Assembly (NCBI RefSeq): GCF_000247695.1
Contig: NW_004624781.1
Coordinates: 6,993,521-7,057,520 of the forward strand
DNA: 64,000 nucleotides
Source of the DNA: Heterocephalus glaber
Taxonomy: Eukaryota; Chordata; Mammalia; Rodentia; Bathyergidae
Direction of reading: 5' to 3'
Position numbers and translations under genes: made by a program. Every line of letters begins with the position of its first letter. Positions within the stretch are counted from its first letter, which is position 1. Below, one piece after another: positions 45,301 to 50,721 of the stretch. The notes under the pieces are model-generated. The model ran no database searches. It was not told the origin of the DNA and saw only the letters and a program-made list of their open reading frames with translations.

Positions 45301-48300
45301 TTTTCTACTAGATAATATACCTTTTTTATGATTATTCATCTATAAGTTTTTTAAATAGTTAAGATGATGCCAGATGTGAAGGTGCACACCTATAATCCCA
45401 GAACTCTGGGAGGCTGAAGAAGGAAGACTGCAAGTCCAGCCTGGGCAATTTAGCAACTTAACAAGACCATTTCTCAAAATAAATACAAAAAAGGGCTGGA
45501 GATGTAGCTCAGCACAAAGGCCCTGGGTTCAATCCTCAATACCACAAAAAAAGAAAAAAAAATCAAGATGCTTGTCGTTTGTTAGTGATATACACTGCAA
45601 ATATGCTTTTCAAGTTTGCCTGGTTTGTCAATCTTTTACTTTAGGGTTTGTGTTTAGTATTTTAAGACATTCTTCCTTGTACCAGTATCATAAAGATAGC
45701 CTCTTGTATTTCCTTTTTTTTGGTACCAGGGATCAAACTCGGGACCTTGCACTTGCGAGGCAGGCATGGGAACCACTGAGCTAAATCCCCGGCCTTGTAT
45801 TTCCTTTTAGTAATTGTGCCTTATGCATTCAGGTCGTGGAGCCACCTGAAATTGATTTCGGTGAATGGCATAAGGCCACATCTCATTTTATCTTTTTGCC
45901 ATTTGGATTATCAAGTGCTCCAATCCAGTTTCCTGGTTGGCTCATCCTCTCCCCATGAATCTGTAAGGCCATCTTGGCCATTCAGTAAATTCTTGTATAT
46001 GGATAGGTGTGTCAATAGACTCTATTATCTTCCATTGTTTTTTGTATCTGTGCCTCTCCCGTAAGGTTTAGTGTTATAATCATAATAATCCCCCACACTT
46101 AAAAAGCACAGTACAGGGGCCAGGGATTTAGCTCAGTGGTTCCGCTACCTGTCCCTGCAAGCTCAAGGACCCGAGTTCAATCCCCAGTACCAAAAAAAAA
46201 AAAAAAAAAAAAGCACAGTACAATTTACAAAACACTTTCAAATCCATTATCCAACTCAAACTTCAAAACACTCCTGTGATTTAGGTGTTATTACTCACAT
46301 TTATTCGAATGCAGACACTGAGGCTCATAAAGTTAAATGAATTATCCATGATTGCAAGACAGTAAGAGAAAGAGCATGGAGCCCAACCCACACCTTCAGT
46401 TGCTACTCTTAGCGCCAGATTGTCAGGTAAGGACAAGAACAGTATCTCTCAAATGGCTCCCAAACAAAGCTATGAACTTTGTCCACATACAACTCAAACA
46501 AGCAAAAACCTCCAGAAATGAAAAAATGCTCTAACCATACATTACATTTTGCCTGGAACATAAACTCTACGGGGAAAAAAACCCTGCCCCAACTGCCTCT
46601 TTGCTACTGGGCACCTCAAGTTCAGACAGAGTCAGCACTTGCAGCTGGGCCATGTTGTCCTCCTATAGGACATAAACTATCTCACAGAACATCAATCTCA
46701 GATGAGATGATTCTGAAACCCTGACAAAAGTCTGCTGAGTCCATTTTGTAATTCTGTGTACACAGAGACATACCCATGTCAAATGCTCTGTCACCCACAC
46801 GTACCAAACTCTCTCTCTCTCTCAGCCAAACTACAATTTCTCTGCCAGTTAGTTTGATTGCCCTGCTGGTCTCTCCTCTTTACAATTAAGATTATTAAAA
46901 TGGGGGCATGGCAGTGCACTCCTGTAATCTTGGTATTCTGGGAGGCTGAGGCAGGAAGATCATAACTTCAAGACCAGCCTGGGCAACTCAGCAATTTAGT
47001 GAGACACTGTCTCAGAATTTAAAAAAAAAAAAATTAAAAAGGGTTGACATACTTGTAGCTCAGTGCAAAGACCCTAAATTCAATCCCCAGTACCACCCCC
47101 CCCCAAAAAATTATCAAATAGCCAATAGCAGAATTCCCACTTTCTGACTGCATCTATAGTGAACACCCACTTCCTTAAAACCTCCCCGAATCACCAACAC
47201 CCAAATCTTATAATCCATTCTAGGACCCTCTTACTGAGACACCCCACTGTGTCCCAAGCAGTGTGCTCTCCTAGCTGCAGAGAAAAATGCTACACCCAAC
47301 TTGTTTAACTATAGCTGCCTTCCTGCTATCTGCTGGTTGTAGCACATTAGCATGGTATGAGTCAGACATTGCAAATATCAGTATCTAAAAGTCTATGCCT
47401 TTCTCTTTCTAGAAAGTTCTTACTATCTGTAGGGCAAAAATACTTTTCATTTCTAGAAATCATATTTAAGTGAGGTTACAAGTTCCTTTAACTCCAGAGA
47501 CCTGGTTCAACATCCAACTCCAGTTGCAGTAAATATGCACACTCACAAACAAATCTGTTTTTATATGGTAATATCTTTCCTTCTAGATAGTGTGCCCTGG
47601 GTAGCTTGGGTCTGTGACTCATCTTTGTAAATCTGTGATATCGTACACACATTAGGAGTTCTTCTGTGAATGGTACTGATATGGTGTTCTTAAACTAATG
47701 GTGGTTGATATGAATGCCTCTGAATCACAGATGACTACTTCAGAAAAATTAAACCTCATCTGGGACAAAAAGATTTATTTTTTGCAAAAATCTTAAATCT
47801 GTCTCCAAAAGAAAATTTCCTTTTTTTCTCCTTTAGATTTTTTTCACCTTTAGATTTTTTTCACTGTTACATATTTCAAACATATAGTTCCATATTTCTA
47901 AATACACCAATATGATTAACACATATGTTCATATTTCTTAACTAAGAGATTTAGGATTTTCAAGAAAAATATAAATACAATGCATTTTTCATTTGCCCAA
48001 TGAATTTCCATTTCCTTCCATCATCACTCATTCCCCTGAAAACATCTTTTCTGTTTGTGGCTCCAAAGATATGCTAGAATATTCTATCCTTATTCCATGA
48101 TACACATTTAAGAGAGGGCAGAGCCAGCTTAGCAAAAACTTAAGAGACTTTGATCTTCATTCACAAAAGATTTTGTTTGTTTGTCTGTCTTTCTATTTTA
48201 GTAAAGCACCCTGGAGTAGAGTAGGAGAGGGCACAGAACACTTACTCATCCTTTGATGCAAAAGTGTAATTCAGGTTGGTTTAACGCATTACATGACATA

Positions 48301-49466
48301 CTGTGCAATGCCATATCAACATAAAGGCATTCTGGCCATTTTGGGGGGAGAGAGGCAGTACTGGGGAACCAGGGCCCTCACAATGAACTACATTCCCACC
48401 CCTTTTTCTAATTTTTTATATTAAGACAGAATCTTGCAAAGTTGCCCTGGCTGAGCTAAAACTTGCCATTCTCCTGCCTCAGCCTACCCCAGAGTTCTTG
48501 GATTACAGGCCAGCAGTCTTCATCTTTCAAGAGGAAAACAGGTTTCTATTCCAGAAAACAAAGATTACATTAATTTCAACAAATTCAAGTAATGCCAGCC
48601 AAATTGACAGAATCCAATGCCTGATTCAGAGGGTGTGAGAATTCACGGGAGTGAACGATTTTCCAAAGTACTACAGATGATGTCAAGGAGACCAGGGAGT
48701 AAAGACGACTGTAGAAAGAACATTCCAGACTGAAAACTGCAGTTCCTCGGAATGGAATTCGGGATGATTTGAACAGACACAGGTTCACAGGTCCTGAATC
48801 TCCACTATTAAGGGGCTTTCCTTGCTCACATTAAGGGGCCAGTGAGATCAAACATAATGCTTCAAGTGACTTAAGATGAATTTTAAATTCTCAATGCAAC
48901 TCCGCAAACCTGATCTCACAGCCTTCAAAATGGGGGGCGGGGGGGGGCGTTCTTGAGATCTTGTAAATTTTAAAATATTAATAAGAATGGTCACCATCAT
49001 AGAACGGCTGGGAAGGTGTGTGTGAGCCCGAGAAGCCCACTGGATCTCTGGACTCTAGCGGCCACTGTCACACCGCGGCTCAGACCACGGAGCTCATCCC
49101 ACCCCGCGAGGGGCTCCCCGGCCGGGCTCGGGCTCCCCTCCAGGGCCAGACTGCGAACAAAAGGAGGCGCGGGGCAGTTTTGAAGGCCGCGAGGGACTAG
49201 CCGGGCACCCAGAACACCTGCGGCGCTCGGGGATCGGTCGGGGGGACCAGCGGCCGGCGACCCGTGAACACGGTGGCGCAGTGCAGGCGCCCGGCGCGCA
49301 CTCGGGCAAAGGGGTAGCGGTCCTGGCGGGCAACGGAGCCACAGTCCCCGCGCTTCCCGCCGTAAGTCCCGGCCTTTACCTGCACGTCGCTCAGCTCCAC
49401 GCGCAGATACAGCTCGCGGTGCCGCTGAGCCCAGTAGACGTGCGGCGTCAGCACCTGATTCTCCAT
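15225..49466 (-). CDS. HACD3: HACD3, very-long-chain 3-hydroxyacyl-CoA dehydratase 3, complete, 11 coding exons
   Basis: Coding exons on the - strand are 49380-49466, 34256-34298, 32441-32514, 31373-31537, 30090-30141, 27327-27437, 25225-25352, 21789-21901, 20217-20323, 19441-19572 and 15225-15301. The sum is 1,089 nt, giving 362 residues, the length I know for HACD3. The enzyme removes water from 3-hydroxyacyl-CoA in the fatty acid elongation cycle in the ER membrane; it is also known as B-ind1/PTPLAD1. The N-terminus (MENQVLTPHVYWAQRH) is a CS/p23-like domain to about residue 95. A charged helical linker near 110-138 (EEERLNKLRLES) follows, then the multi-pass HACD domain. The catalytic Tyr286 and Glu293 are both present in YPLGCLAE. 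The C-terminus ends KKVH, a KKXX-type ER retrieval signal. The start ATG sits in ACCATGG, a strong Kozak context. No frameshift or premature stop is seen. One intron is GC-AG. Confidence 0.96.
15778..15867 (-). mobile_element. ID-like SINE, type B
   Basis: Type B in these notes means GTTTCRCC, then CTGCTGCGCAAG and AAGGAYC. Target duplication AAAATAACSTAATTT, 15 bases. Confidence 0.88.
15934..16048 (+). mobile_element. B1 SINE, old
   Basis: GCCAGGCGCACAGGTAGTCC to GAGACCCCATTTC. Diverged. Confidence 0.65.
16129..16216 (-). mobile_element. ID-like SINE, type B
   Basis: Target duplication CAGAAAGAA. Confidence 0.85.
16451..16523 (-). mobile_element. ID-like SINE, diverged
   Basis: Tail replaced by a C-rich CCCACCC stretch; the middle is too changed to assign to a subtype. 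Confidence 0.7.
16534..16626 (-). mobile_element. ID-like SINE, type A
   Basis: Target duplication ACTTAATTC. Fourth ID of the same strand in 850 bases. Confidence 0.85.
16630..17897 (-). other. HACD3 intron 10, no feature recognised
   Basis: Repeat-free. 17,030-17,240 is more GC-rich and holds an open frame without other coding signs. Confidence 0.5.
17911..18023 (-). mobile_element. B1 SINE
   Basis: GTTGCCCAGACTAGCCTC to ACCATGCCTGGC, reverse. Confidence 0.7.
18078..18220 (+). mobile_element. B1-ID dimer SINE, 5' truncated
   Basis: Begins within the B1 (AGGCTGAGGCAGGAAGAC) and continues into ID (GTTGGAGATGTAACTTAGTG). Confidence 0.65.
18221..19130 (-). other. HACD3 intron 10, dinucleotide repeat only
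   Basis: TG/TA repeat at 18559-18610, otherwise anonymous AT-rich sequence. Confidence 0.5.
18559..18610. repeat. (TG)n/(TA)n microsatellite
   Basis: GTGTGTGTGTGTAT followed by TATATATA and variants. Confidence 0.85.
19138..19209 (-). mobile_element. ID-like SINE, truncated
   Basis: Poly-T runs directly into GGTCCTCGTGCTTGC; the B box and GGTACC end are missing. Confidence 0.7.
19218..19353 (-). mobile_element. B1 SINE, ends 90 bases from HACD3 exon 10
   Basis: GTGTTTGAGACAGC to CACACACCCAGC, reverse, on the HACD3 strand just past the donor of intron 10. Confidence 0.75.
19441..19572 (-). CDS. HACD3: HACD3 coding exon 10
   Basis: Encodes VSVIQSIPVFNETGRFSF and on through PYPMKIKVRFSFFLQIYL to MLFL. 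The acceptor is TTTTCAG and the donor is TAG|GTAAGT. Last membrane helices. Confidence 0.95.
19852..19937 (+). mobile_element. ID-like SINE, type A
   Basis: Near-intact copy (AGGTCCCGAGTTCGATCC), with target duplication AAGTCATTTA. Confidence 0.9.
20217..20323 (-). CDS. HACD3: HACD3 coding exon 9, catalytic
   Basis: Residues 258-294. Contains YPFYMLSCIDMDWKVLTW and YPLGCLAE with the family's catalytic Tyr286 and Glu293. The acceptor is CCAACAG and the donor is AAG|GTATTT. Confidence 0.96.
20894..20972 (+). mobile_element. ID-like SINE, type B, with A-rich leader
   Basis: CCCTCTCATTAG occurs at about 20844 and again after the element. On the 5' side an A18 run and AGTACATCCTCACCCAC lie between that repeat and the SINE head. 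Confidence 0.8.
20973..21127 (-). other. Short intron segment between SINEs
   Basis: No feature recognised. Confidence 0.5.
21128..21224 (-). mobile_element. ID-like SINE, type B
   Basis: Target duplication TGATCAGTT. Extra CAGCCTTG in the middle. Confidence 0.83.
21542..21627 (+). mobile_element. ID-like SINE, type A
   Basis: Target duplication AAAAACTTGCAG; 160 bases downstream of exon 8 on the HACD3 strand. Confidence 0.88.
21789..21901 (-). CDS. HACD3: HACD3 coding exon 8
   Basis: Encodes LLGRNFILFIIFGTMEEMQ and on through KAVVFFVFYSWSSIEIF. The acceptor is TTAATAG and the donor is CAG|GTGGGT. The Arg codon is split with exon 9 (AG|G). Confidence 0.95.
21960..22585. mobile_element. Long inverted-repeat element (DNA transposon-like)
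   Basis: The left arm at 22097-22212 (AAAGACACATTGCCATTAAT ... TTTCTGAAGCCGTTCTGG) is the reverse complement, at roughly 80%, of 22430-22540. The arms extend outward on both sides to about 21960 and 22585. The central spacer of about 215 bases is not self-complementary. I cannot name the family. Confidence 0.65.
22008..22096 (+). mobile_element. ID-like SINE, type A, inside the inverted repeat
   Basis: Target duplication AAAGACACATTGCCATT, 17 bases, splitting the left arm. Confidence 0.88.
22586..23130 (-). other. HACD3 intron 7, no clear feature
   Basis: Unique-looking. Open frames near 22.8-23.1 kb on both strands lack coding signs. Confidence 0.45.
23136..23229 (-). mobile_element. B1 SINE, truncated
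   Basis: GGAGACAGGGTCTTGCTATG to CACGCCTGGC. Confidence 0.72.
23230..24190 (-). other. HACD3 intron 7, no feature recognised
   Basis: About 960 bases without SINE. Confidence 0.5.
24197..24288 (+). mobile_element. ID-like SINE, type A
   Basis: CAAA-repeat tail; target duplication CTTATTTG. Confidence 0.82.
24791..24903 (-). mobile_element. B1 SINE
   Basis: TTTTTGAGACAGAGCTTCAC to CACCACACCTGGG. Confidence 0.8.
25225..25352 (-). CDS. HACD3: HACD3 coding exon 7
   Basis: Encodes SFYDTFHSVADMMYFCQMLA and on through ETINAAIGV to PSLLQ. The acceptor is GTGCTGCAG and the donor is CAG|GTATTG. Membrane segment of the HACD domain. Confidence 0.95.
25785..25866 (+). mobile_element. ID-like SINE, type B, with A-rich leader
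   Basis: AAGAGGCTCCATCAA flanks a block made of about 50 A-rich bases (25735-25784) plus the SINE, the same arrangement as the copy at 20894. Confidence 0.82.
25867..26720 (-). other. HACD3 intron 6, AT-rich, no feature
   Basis: Nothing recognised. Confidence 0.5.
26724..26828 (+). mobile_element. ID-like SINE, type A, with GGGA tail
   Basis: Target duplication GTATATACACTA. Its tail became a GGAAG/GGGA repeat. Confidence 0.83.
27327..27437 (-). CDS. HACD3: HACD3 coding exon 6, GC donor
   Basis: Encodes LTSLKKGYLFMYNLVQFLG and on through FVNLTVRFFILGK, including the first HACD membrane helix. The acceptor is CTTTTCAG. The exon ends AAAAG and is followed by GCAAGT, so the intron begins GC rather than GT. 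Both neighbours join in frame only at this position (G|AG for Glu). Confidence 0.94.
27616..27731 (+). mobile_element. ID-like SINE, type A, with GAAA tail
   Basis: Target duplication AAAGAAACATGAGGG; the tail expanded to (GAAA)n plus A14; near-intact body. Confidence 0.88.
27732..28660 (-). other. HACD3 intron 5, no feature recognised
   Basis: Unique-looking; no repeat identified. Confidence 0.45.
28668..28757 (+). mobile_element. ID-like SINE, type A, with duplicated A box core
   Basis: Reads TAGCTCAGCTCAGTGG, a five-base GCTCA duplication inside box A. Target duplication AAGAAACT. Confidence 0.83.
28931..29015 (-). mobile_element. ID-like SINE
   Basis: Middle reads ACCTACAAAGCAGGCTG, so the subtype is uncertain. 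Flanked by AAAAAATTTTTT stretches. Confidence 0.8.
29209..29366 (+). mobile_element. B1 SINE, full length
   Basis: GGCAGGCGTGGTGGCACAC to GAGACCCTGGCTCAAAA. Shows the internal tandem part CTACATACATAGTGAG. Confidence 0.82.
29367..31372 (-). other. HACD3 introns 5 and 4, repeat-poor
   Basis: Apart from exon 5 (30090-30141) no gene, SINE or LINE is recognised. Confidence 0.5.
30090..30141 (-). CDS. HACD3: HACD3 coding exon 5 (52 nt)
   Basis: Residues 124-141, EEERLNKLRLESQGSPE plus one base, the charged linker before the first membrane segment. The acceptor is AATTCTAG and the donor is AAA|GTAAGT. Confidence 0.94.
31373..31537 (-). CDS. HACD3: HACD3 coding exon 4
   Basis: 55 codons, residues 69-123, PVYRLTQRQVNITIQ to ELRAK. 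Contains VSHWWERLTKQEKRPLFLAP and DFDRWLDESDAE. The acceptor is CTCCTAG and the donor is AAG|GTTAGT. Symmetric phase-0 exon. Confidence 0.95.
31538..32440 (-). other. HACD3 intron 3, possible MIR at 32150-32270
   Basis: AGGTTCACAAGGCTAAGAGG resembles MIR. The remainder is unique. Confidence 0.4.
32441..32514 (-). CDS. HACD3: HACD3 coding exon 3
   Basis: Residues 44-68, QGHGAKGDNVYEFHLEFLDL to VKPE. The acceptor is TTTATAG and the donor is GAG|GTATGT, ending in phase 0. It completes the beta-strand region of the CS-like domain. Confidence 0.95.
32898..32936. repeat. Short tandem repeat GGAATACACA
   Basis: About 3.5 units, with one unit altered to GGAGCATACACA. Confidence 0.7.
33320..33442. 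mobile_element. Short DNA-transposon-like element with inverted ends
   Basis: One end GTACCTCGATCACTTAAAC; the other, AGTTTGTGAACCAAGGTACC, is its approximate reverse complement. The second end is shared with the element at 38066. Confidence 0.5.
34256..34298 (-). CDS. HACD3: HACD3 coding exon 2 (43 nt)
   Basis: Residues 30-44, NPAISITENVLHFK plus one base. The acceptor is TTCACAG. The donor is AAG|GTCGGT, off consensus at +3 and +4. Very short exon after a 15 kb intron; skipping it would shift the frame. Confidence 0.94.
34299..35480 (-). other. HACD3 intron 1, 3' part, no repeats
   Basis: Unique, moderately GC-rich. No exon signal seen. Confidence 0.45.
35483..35614 (-). mobile_element. 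B1 SINE
   Basis: GAGGTAGTGTCCCACTATAT to CACTATGCCTGGCC. Confidence 0.8.
35770..35945 (+). mobile_element. B1-ID dimer SINE
   Basis: GCTAGGTATGGTGGTGCAC (B1) through GGGCATGTAGCTCAGTGC (ID) to CCCCAGTAC-A(n). Confidence 0.82.
35964..36045 (+). mobile_element. ID-like SINE, type A
   Basis: Outer member of a nested pair: GAGAYRGCATATCCCA before it recurs only after the second SINE. Confidence 0.87.
36051..36147 (+). mobile_element. ID-like SINE, type A, inserted beside the previous one
   Basis: Own duplication AAGTTATTG. A-tail over 20 bases. Confidence 0.87.
36440..36800 (+). mobile_element. LTR-like or other medium-size repeat, family uncertain
   Basis: CCCACGTGCTAAAGCTTGGT, ACCATGGACTGAAAAC, then AGCTGACTAACACA. 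This type is common in mammals. Its latter part resembles the element at 52440. Confidence 0.5.
36800..36930. mobile_element. Possible DNA-transposon fragment
   Basis: GATGGCAAACCTTTTAGAGC and CATGTGCCATGGGTTCGCC look like a known mammalian hAT-type repeat. Confidence 0.35.
37328..37414 (+). mobile_element. ID-like SINE, type B
   Basis: Closest to the inferred type B consensus: GTTTCGCCGCCTGCTGCGC. Target duplication TTACTTTTCTA. Confidence 0.9.
37508..37614 (-). mobile_element. B1 SINE, old
   Basis: TGGATCTCACTGTTGC to CACTGTGCCCAGC. Confidence 0.65.
38066..38350. mobile_element. DNA-transposon-like element with inverted ends
   Basis: GTGGTACCTCAGTTCATGAA at one end and AGTTTGTGAACCCAGGTACC at the other (about 16 of 20 complementary). 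Sits in L1 and itself contains an ID SINE. Confidence 0.6.
38140..38222 (-). mobile_element. ID-like SINE, type A, innermost of a nest
   Basis: Near-intact body, GGGGATCGAACTCGGGACC. CAAATTTT / CAAAATTTTG around it. Confidence 0.86.
38663..38778 (+). mobile_element. B1 SINE
   Basis: TGCTGAGCATGACATACAC to CTACCTAGTGAGTTC. The A-tail is lost. Confidence 0.7.
38779..39420 (-). other. HACD3 intron 1, no feature recognised
   Basis: Anonymous sequence. Confidence 0.45.
39426..39517 (+). mobile_element. ID-like SINE, type A
   Basis: 15-base target duplication AAAAAGAGAAGTGGG. Ends CAGTCCCTAAATAAAG instead of GGTACC. Confidence 0.85.
39740..40000 (-). mobile_element. L2-like fragment
   Basis: CTTCCACTAGAATTCCCACA and AGCAAGGACTGTCTGTCTC match the antisense L2 3' end. 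Confidence 0.45.
40186..40478 (+). mobile_element. B1-ID dimer SINE, split by a younger ID
   Basis: B1 half 40186-40329; ID half resumes at 40425 with GTGATGGAGATGTTGCTC. The split is exactly at the dimer junction. Confidence 0.78.
40330..40424 (+). mobile_element. ID-like SINE, type B, inside a dimer
   Basis: 14-base duplication AAAAGTGATGGAGA. Confidence 0.88.
40479..41250 (-). other. HACD3 intron 1, no feature recognised
   Basis: No known repeat seen. An open frame at 40707-41000 on the + strand has no coding support. Confidence 0.4.
41255..41339 (+). mobile_element. ID-like SINE, type A
   Basis: Intact body including GCCTCGCAAGCGCAAGG. Joined to a dimer 10 bases on. Confidence 0.87.
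41350..41526 (+). mobile_element. B1-ID dimer SINE
   Basis: GCCAGGTGCATGGCACATG, then CCGGGAATGTAGCTCAATGC. Confidence 0.8.
41640..42080 (-). mobile_element. LINE-1 3' UTR-like fragment
   Basis: CACCCTGCTTTTGTCG and GTGCACAGAGATCTTACTCG fit antisense old L1 3' UTR. Confidence 0.4.
42290..42366 (-). mobile_element. Old-type ID SINE
   Basis: GGTGCTAGGGATCAAACCC to CACTGAGCCACACCC. Confidence 0.65.
42367..42840 (-). other. HACD3 intron 1, no feature recognised
   Basis: Pyrimidine-rich + strand, anonymous. Confidence 0.4.
42850..43060 (-). mobile_element. L2-like fragment
   Basis: TCTGCTCAAATACTCCCTCC and AGAGGTCTTCCCTGACC, typical of the antisense L2 end. Confidence 0.55.
43372..43460 (-). 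mobile_element. ID-like SINE, type A
   Basis: 12-base duplication TGGAAACTGTTT. The tail is (TTTTTG)n on this strand. Confidence 0.86.
43461..44030 (-). other. HACD3 intron 1, AT-rich
   Basis: TATTATATATTATGTATTAT-like stretch at 43660-43694; the rest is anonymous. Confidence 0.45.
44030..44400 (-). mobile_element. L2-like fragment split by an old ID
   Basis: CCTCAATGAAGCCTTCTCTG and CAGCACTTATCTAGG are antisense L2. An ID remnant lies at 44100-44165. Confidence 0.5.
44100..44165 (-). mobile_element. Old-type ID SINE, decayed
   Basis: GGAGATGAAACCCAGTGCC to GCTACATCCCCAGCCC. Confidence 0.55.
45368..45562 (+). mobile_element. B1-ID dimer SINE, in LINE-1
   Basis: GCCAGATGTGAAGGTGC, then GGCTGGAGATGTAGCTCAGC. 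Confidence 0.8.
45713..45793 (-). mobile_element. ID-like SINE, type A, in LINE-1
   Basis: 15-base duplication CTTGTATTTCCTTTT. Confidence 0.9.
46116..46212 (+). mobile_element. ID-like SINE, type A
   Basis: 15-base duplication AAAAAGCACAGTACA and an A-tail over 20 bases. Confidence 0.9.
46213..46400 (-). mobile_element. MIR-like fragment
   Basis: AACACTTTCAAATCCATTAT and GACACTGAGGCTCATAAAG. The ID at 46116 inserted at its edge. Confidence 0.5.
46902..47110 (+). mobile_element. B1-ID dimer SINE
   Basis: GGGGGCATGGCAGTGCAC through GTAGCTCAGTGCAAAG, with a C9 run in place of the normal tail start. Confidence 0.75.
47111..48350 (-). other. HACD3 intron 1, no feature recognised
   Basis: Only a short tandem (CTTTAGATTTTTTTCAC twice) near 47833-47870. 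Confidence 0.45.
48352..48519 (-). mobile_element. B1-ID dimer SINE
   Basis: GCAGTACTGGGGAACCAGGG (ID) followed by AGACAGAATCTTGCAAAGTT (B1), reverse. Confidence 0.65.
48931..48950 (+). repeat. G-rich run
   Basis: Six Gs, one C, nine Gs and GCG, in intron 1 about 430 bases past exon 1. G-quadruplex potential on the + strand. Confidence 0.6.
49380..49466 (-). CDS. HACD3: HACD3 coding exon 1
   Basis: Residues 1-29, MENQVLTPHVYWAQRH to ELSDVQ. The donor is CAG|GTAAAG, phase 0. It lies inside the CpG island. ATG in ACCATGG. Confidence 0.96.
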
Positions 49467-49621
49467 GGTCACGGTGCCCAGGGAACGGGAGGCTCGGCTC
49501 TCAGCGCCTGGCTGCCCCAGATCGTGCACGGATGGAGCTGGGCAAACGCAGGCCGCAAACCCTAACGCTGCTCCGGAGCTCCCGCAGCCCCGCTATCTCC
49601 ACACTCCTCAGGCTCGTCGGC

Positions 49622-49633
49622 CGCGCCTGCGCA
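49622..49633 (-). promoter_or_regulatory. NRF-1-like site
   Basis: Reads TGCGCAGGCGCG on the HACD3 strand, one base off the NRF-1 palindrome, about 155 bases upstream of the start codon. Motif match only. Confidence 0.45.
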
Positions 49634-49638
49634 ATAGC

Positions 49639-49651
49639 GGGCGGGGGCGGG
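49639..49651 (+). promoter_or_regulatory. GC box (Sp/KLF-like)
   Basis: GGGCGGGGGCGGG, next to the NRF-1-like motif in the CpG island. Confidence 0.5.
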
Positions 49652-49728
49652 AGGCGAGCCGAGGCGTAGGCGGGGCCGGTGGCAGAGTGAGCCGGGAGTG
49701 GGCGGAACAAGAGTCGGGGCGGTGGAAA

Positions 49729-49752
49729 GGGGCGGGGCGGGGCACGGTGACG
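49729..49752 (+). promoter_or_regulatory. Tandem GC boxes and CRE half site
   Basis: Overlapping GGGGCGGGGCGGGGC at 49729-49743, then TGACG (CRE/ATF half site) at 49748-49752. Upstream edge of the HACD3 promoter. Confidence 0.45.
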
Positions 49753-49882
49753 CCACAGCTCACCCGGGCCGCCTGGGAGTCTACGCTCCCGCGCTTTTTA
49801 GGGCGGTGTCTCAAGAGAAGATTAGTGTGAAAATATTCACAGACAGGGCAGCGTGGAAAGACATTGTGGGACTGGTGTGTGT

Positions 49883-49896
49883 GGGGGGGGGGGGGG
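49883..49896 (+). repeat. Poly(G) run
   Basis: At least 14 Gs after GTGTGTGT, about 420 bases upstream of the HACD3 start codon. The length is likely unreliable in sequencing. Confidence 0.7.
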
Positions 49897-49989
49897 AGTC
49901 CCTCCATTTTATCATTCGTTAATTTGCCTTTTATTGAGCGCCTCAGGTGAGCCTTGGTCCCAAAGCCAAGCCCTGGACACTTCCCCAAG

Positions 49990-50066
49990 GCTGGACTGAA
50001 ACTTATCTTTCTGCCTCAGCCTTCCAGAGTACTGGAATTACAGGCGTGCGACACCGCACCAGACTC
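49990..50066 (-). mobile_element. B1 SINE, fragment
   Basis: CTGCCTCAGCCTTCCAGAGT to CACCGCACCAGAC, at the edge of the promoter. Confidence 0.65.
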
Positions 50067-50142
50067 AAAGGACTCTTTTGAACACTTGGTATGTGACTAG
50101 GGAGACTGAGGAACTGAATTTTTAATGTAATAGTTAGATGGA

Positions 50143-50226
50143 GCTGGGAATGTAGCTCAGTGATACAGTGCTTGGCTAGCACGTGCAAGGTCCTGGGTTT
50201 GATCCCCAGCATCACACACACACACA
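50143..50226 (+). mobile_element. Old-type ID SINE
   Basis: GCTGGGAATGTAGCTCAGTG to CCCCAGCATCAC with a CA tail. Confidence 0.8.
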
Positions 50227-50239
50227 AATAATAATAAAC

Positions 50240-50309
50240 GCCGGGGATGTGACTCAGTGGCGCCGTGCCTTCCTGGCAAGTGCAAAGTCCTGAGTTCGAT
50301 CCCCTGTAC
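50240..50309 (+). mobile_element. ID-like SINE, type A, next to the previous
   Basis: GCCGGGGATGTGACTCAGTG to GATCCCCTGTAC; the tail became (AAT)n. Confidence 0.8.
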
Positions 50310-50342
<33 letters not shown>

Positions 50343-50343
50343 T
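50310..50343. repeat. (AAT)n microsatellite
   Basis: About 11 units in the ID tail. Confidence 0.9.
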
Positions 50344-50475
50344 GAATAGCTACGTCATGATTAGAGCCTATACTCTTGAACAGTATAAAGACACAAACAA
50401 GTTACTGTCTTATTTAACTGCCTCATCGGTGTCCACTTTTACCCTGAAGTTCTTCCACAGTAAAAAATTTAATGA

Positions 50476-50565
50476 GGGCCGAGGTTTAGCTCAGTGGTTC
50501 TGCCGCCTGCCTCGTAAGAGCAAGGCCCCGAGTTCGATCCCCGGTACCAAAAAAAAAAAAAAAAA
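50476..50565 (+). mobile_element. ID-like SINE, type A
   Basis: Body close to consensus, with GATCCCCGGTACC; AWTTAATG on both sides. Confidence 0.86.
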
Positions 50566-50627
50566 TTAATGCGAACCAACATTTCTGTGAAAACTCGAAA
50601 TCTGGGACCAAAAAAACCATGGAATTC

Positions 50628-50721
50628 GGGGGCCAAGGATTTAGCTCAGTGGTGCCACCGCCTGCTTCTCAAGCGCAAGGTACTGAGTTCAATCCCCAGT
50701 ACCAAAAAAAAAAAAAAAAAA
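50628..50721 (+). mobile_element. ID-like SINE, type A
   Basis: GGAATT on both sides. Middle reads GCCTGCTTCTCAAG. Confidence 0.84.

Larger units (their letters stand above)
44560..46040 (-). mobile_element. Old LINE-1 3' region, interrupted
   Basis: AACATCCTTGTGCGCATATA, TAAGCATCTTTTCAGGTTTA and GGCCATCTTGGCCATTC fit antisense L1. Broken by SINEs at 45368 and 45713. No open frame of note. Confidence 0.6.
49050..49790. promoter_or_regulatory. HACD3: CpG island spanning the HACD3 promoter and exon 1
   Basis: G+C-rich, CpG-dense stretch, unlike its AT-rich, CpG-poor surroundings. It covers exon 1, the start of intron 1 and the upstream flank, and no SINE lies inside. This is typical of a TATA-less housekeeping promoter. 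The transcription start is probably between 49,470 and 49,660. Confidence 0.85.

Noticed and set aside
49018..49830. Several open frames on both strands in the CpG island
   Set aside because: Stop codons are rare in GC-rich DNA. Only the HACD3 exon 1 frame matches a protein.
49698..49922. Divergent gene sharing the HACD3 promoter
   Set aside because: The neighbouring human gene is, from memory, about 13 kb away. No exon with a known protein is seen on the + strand here.
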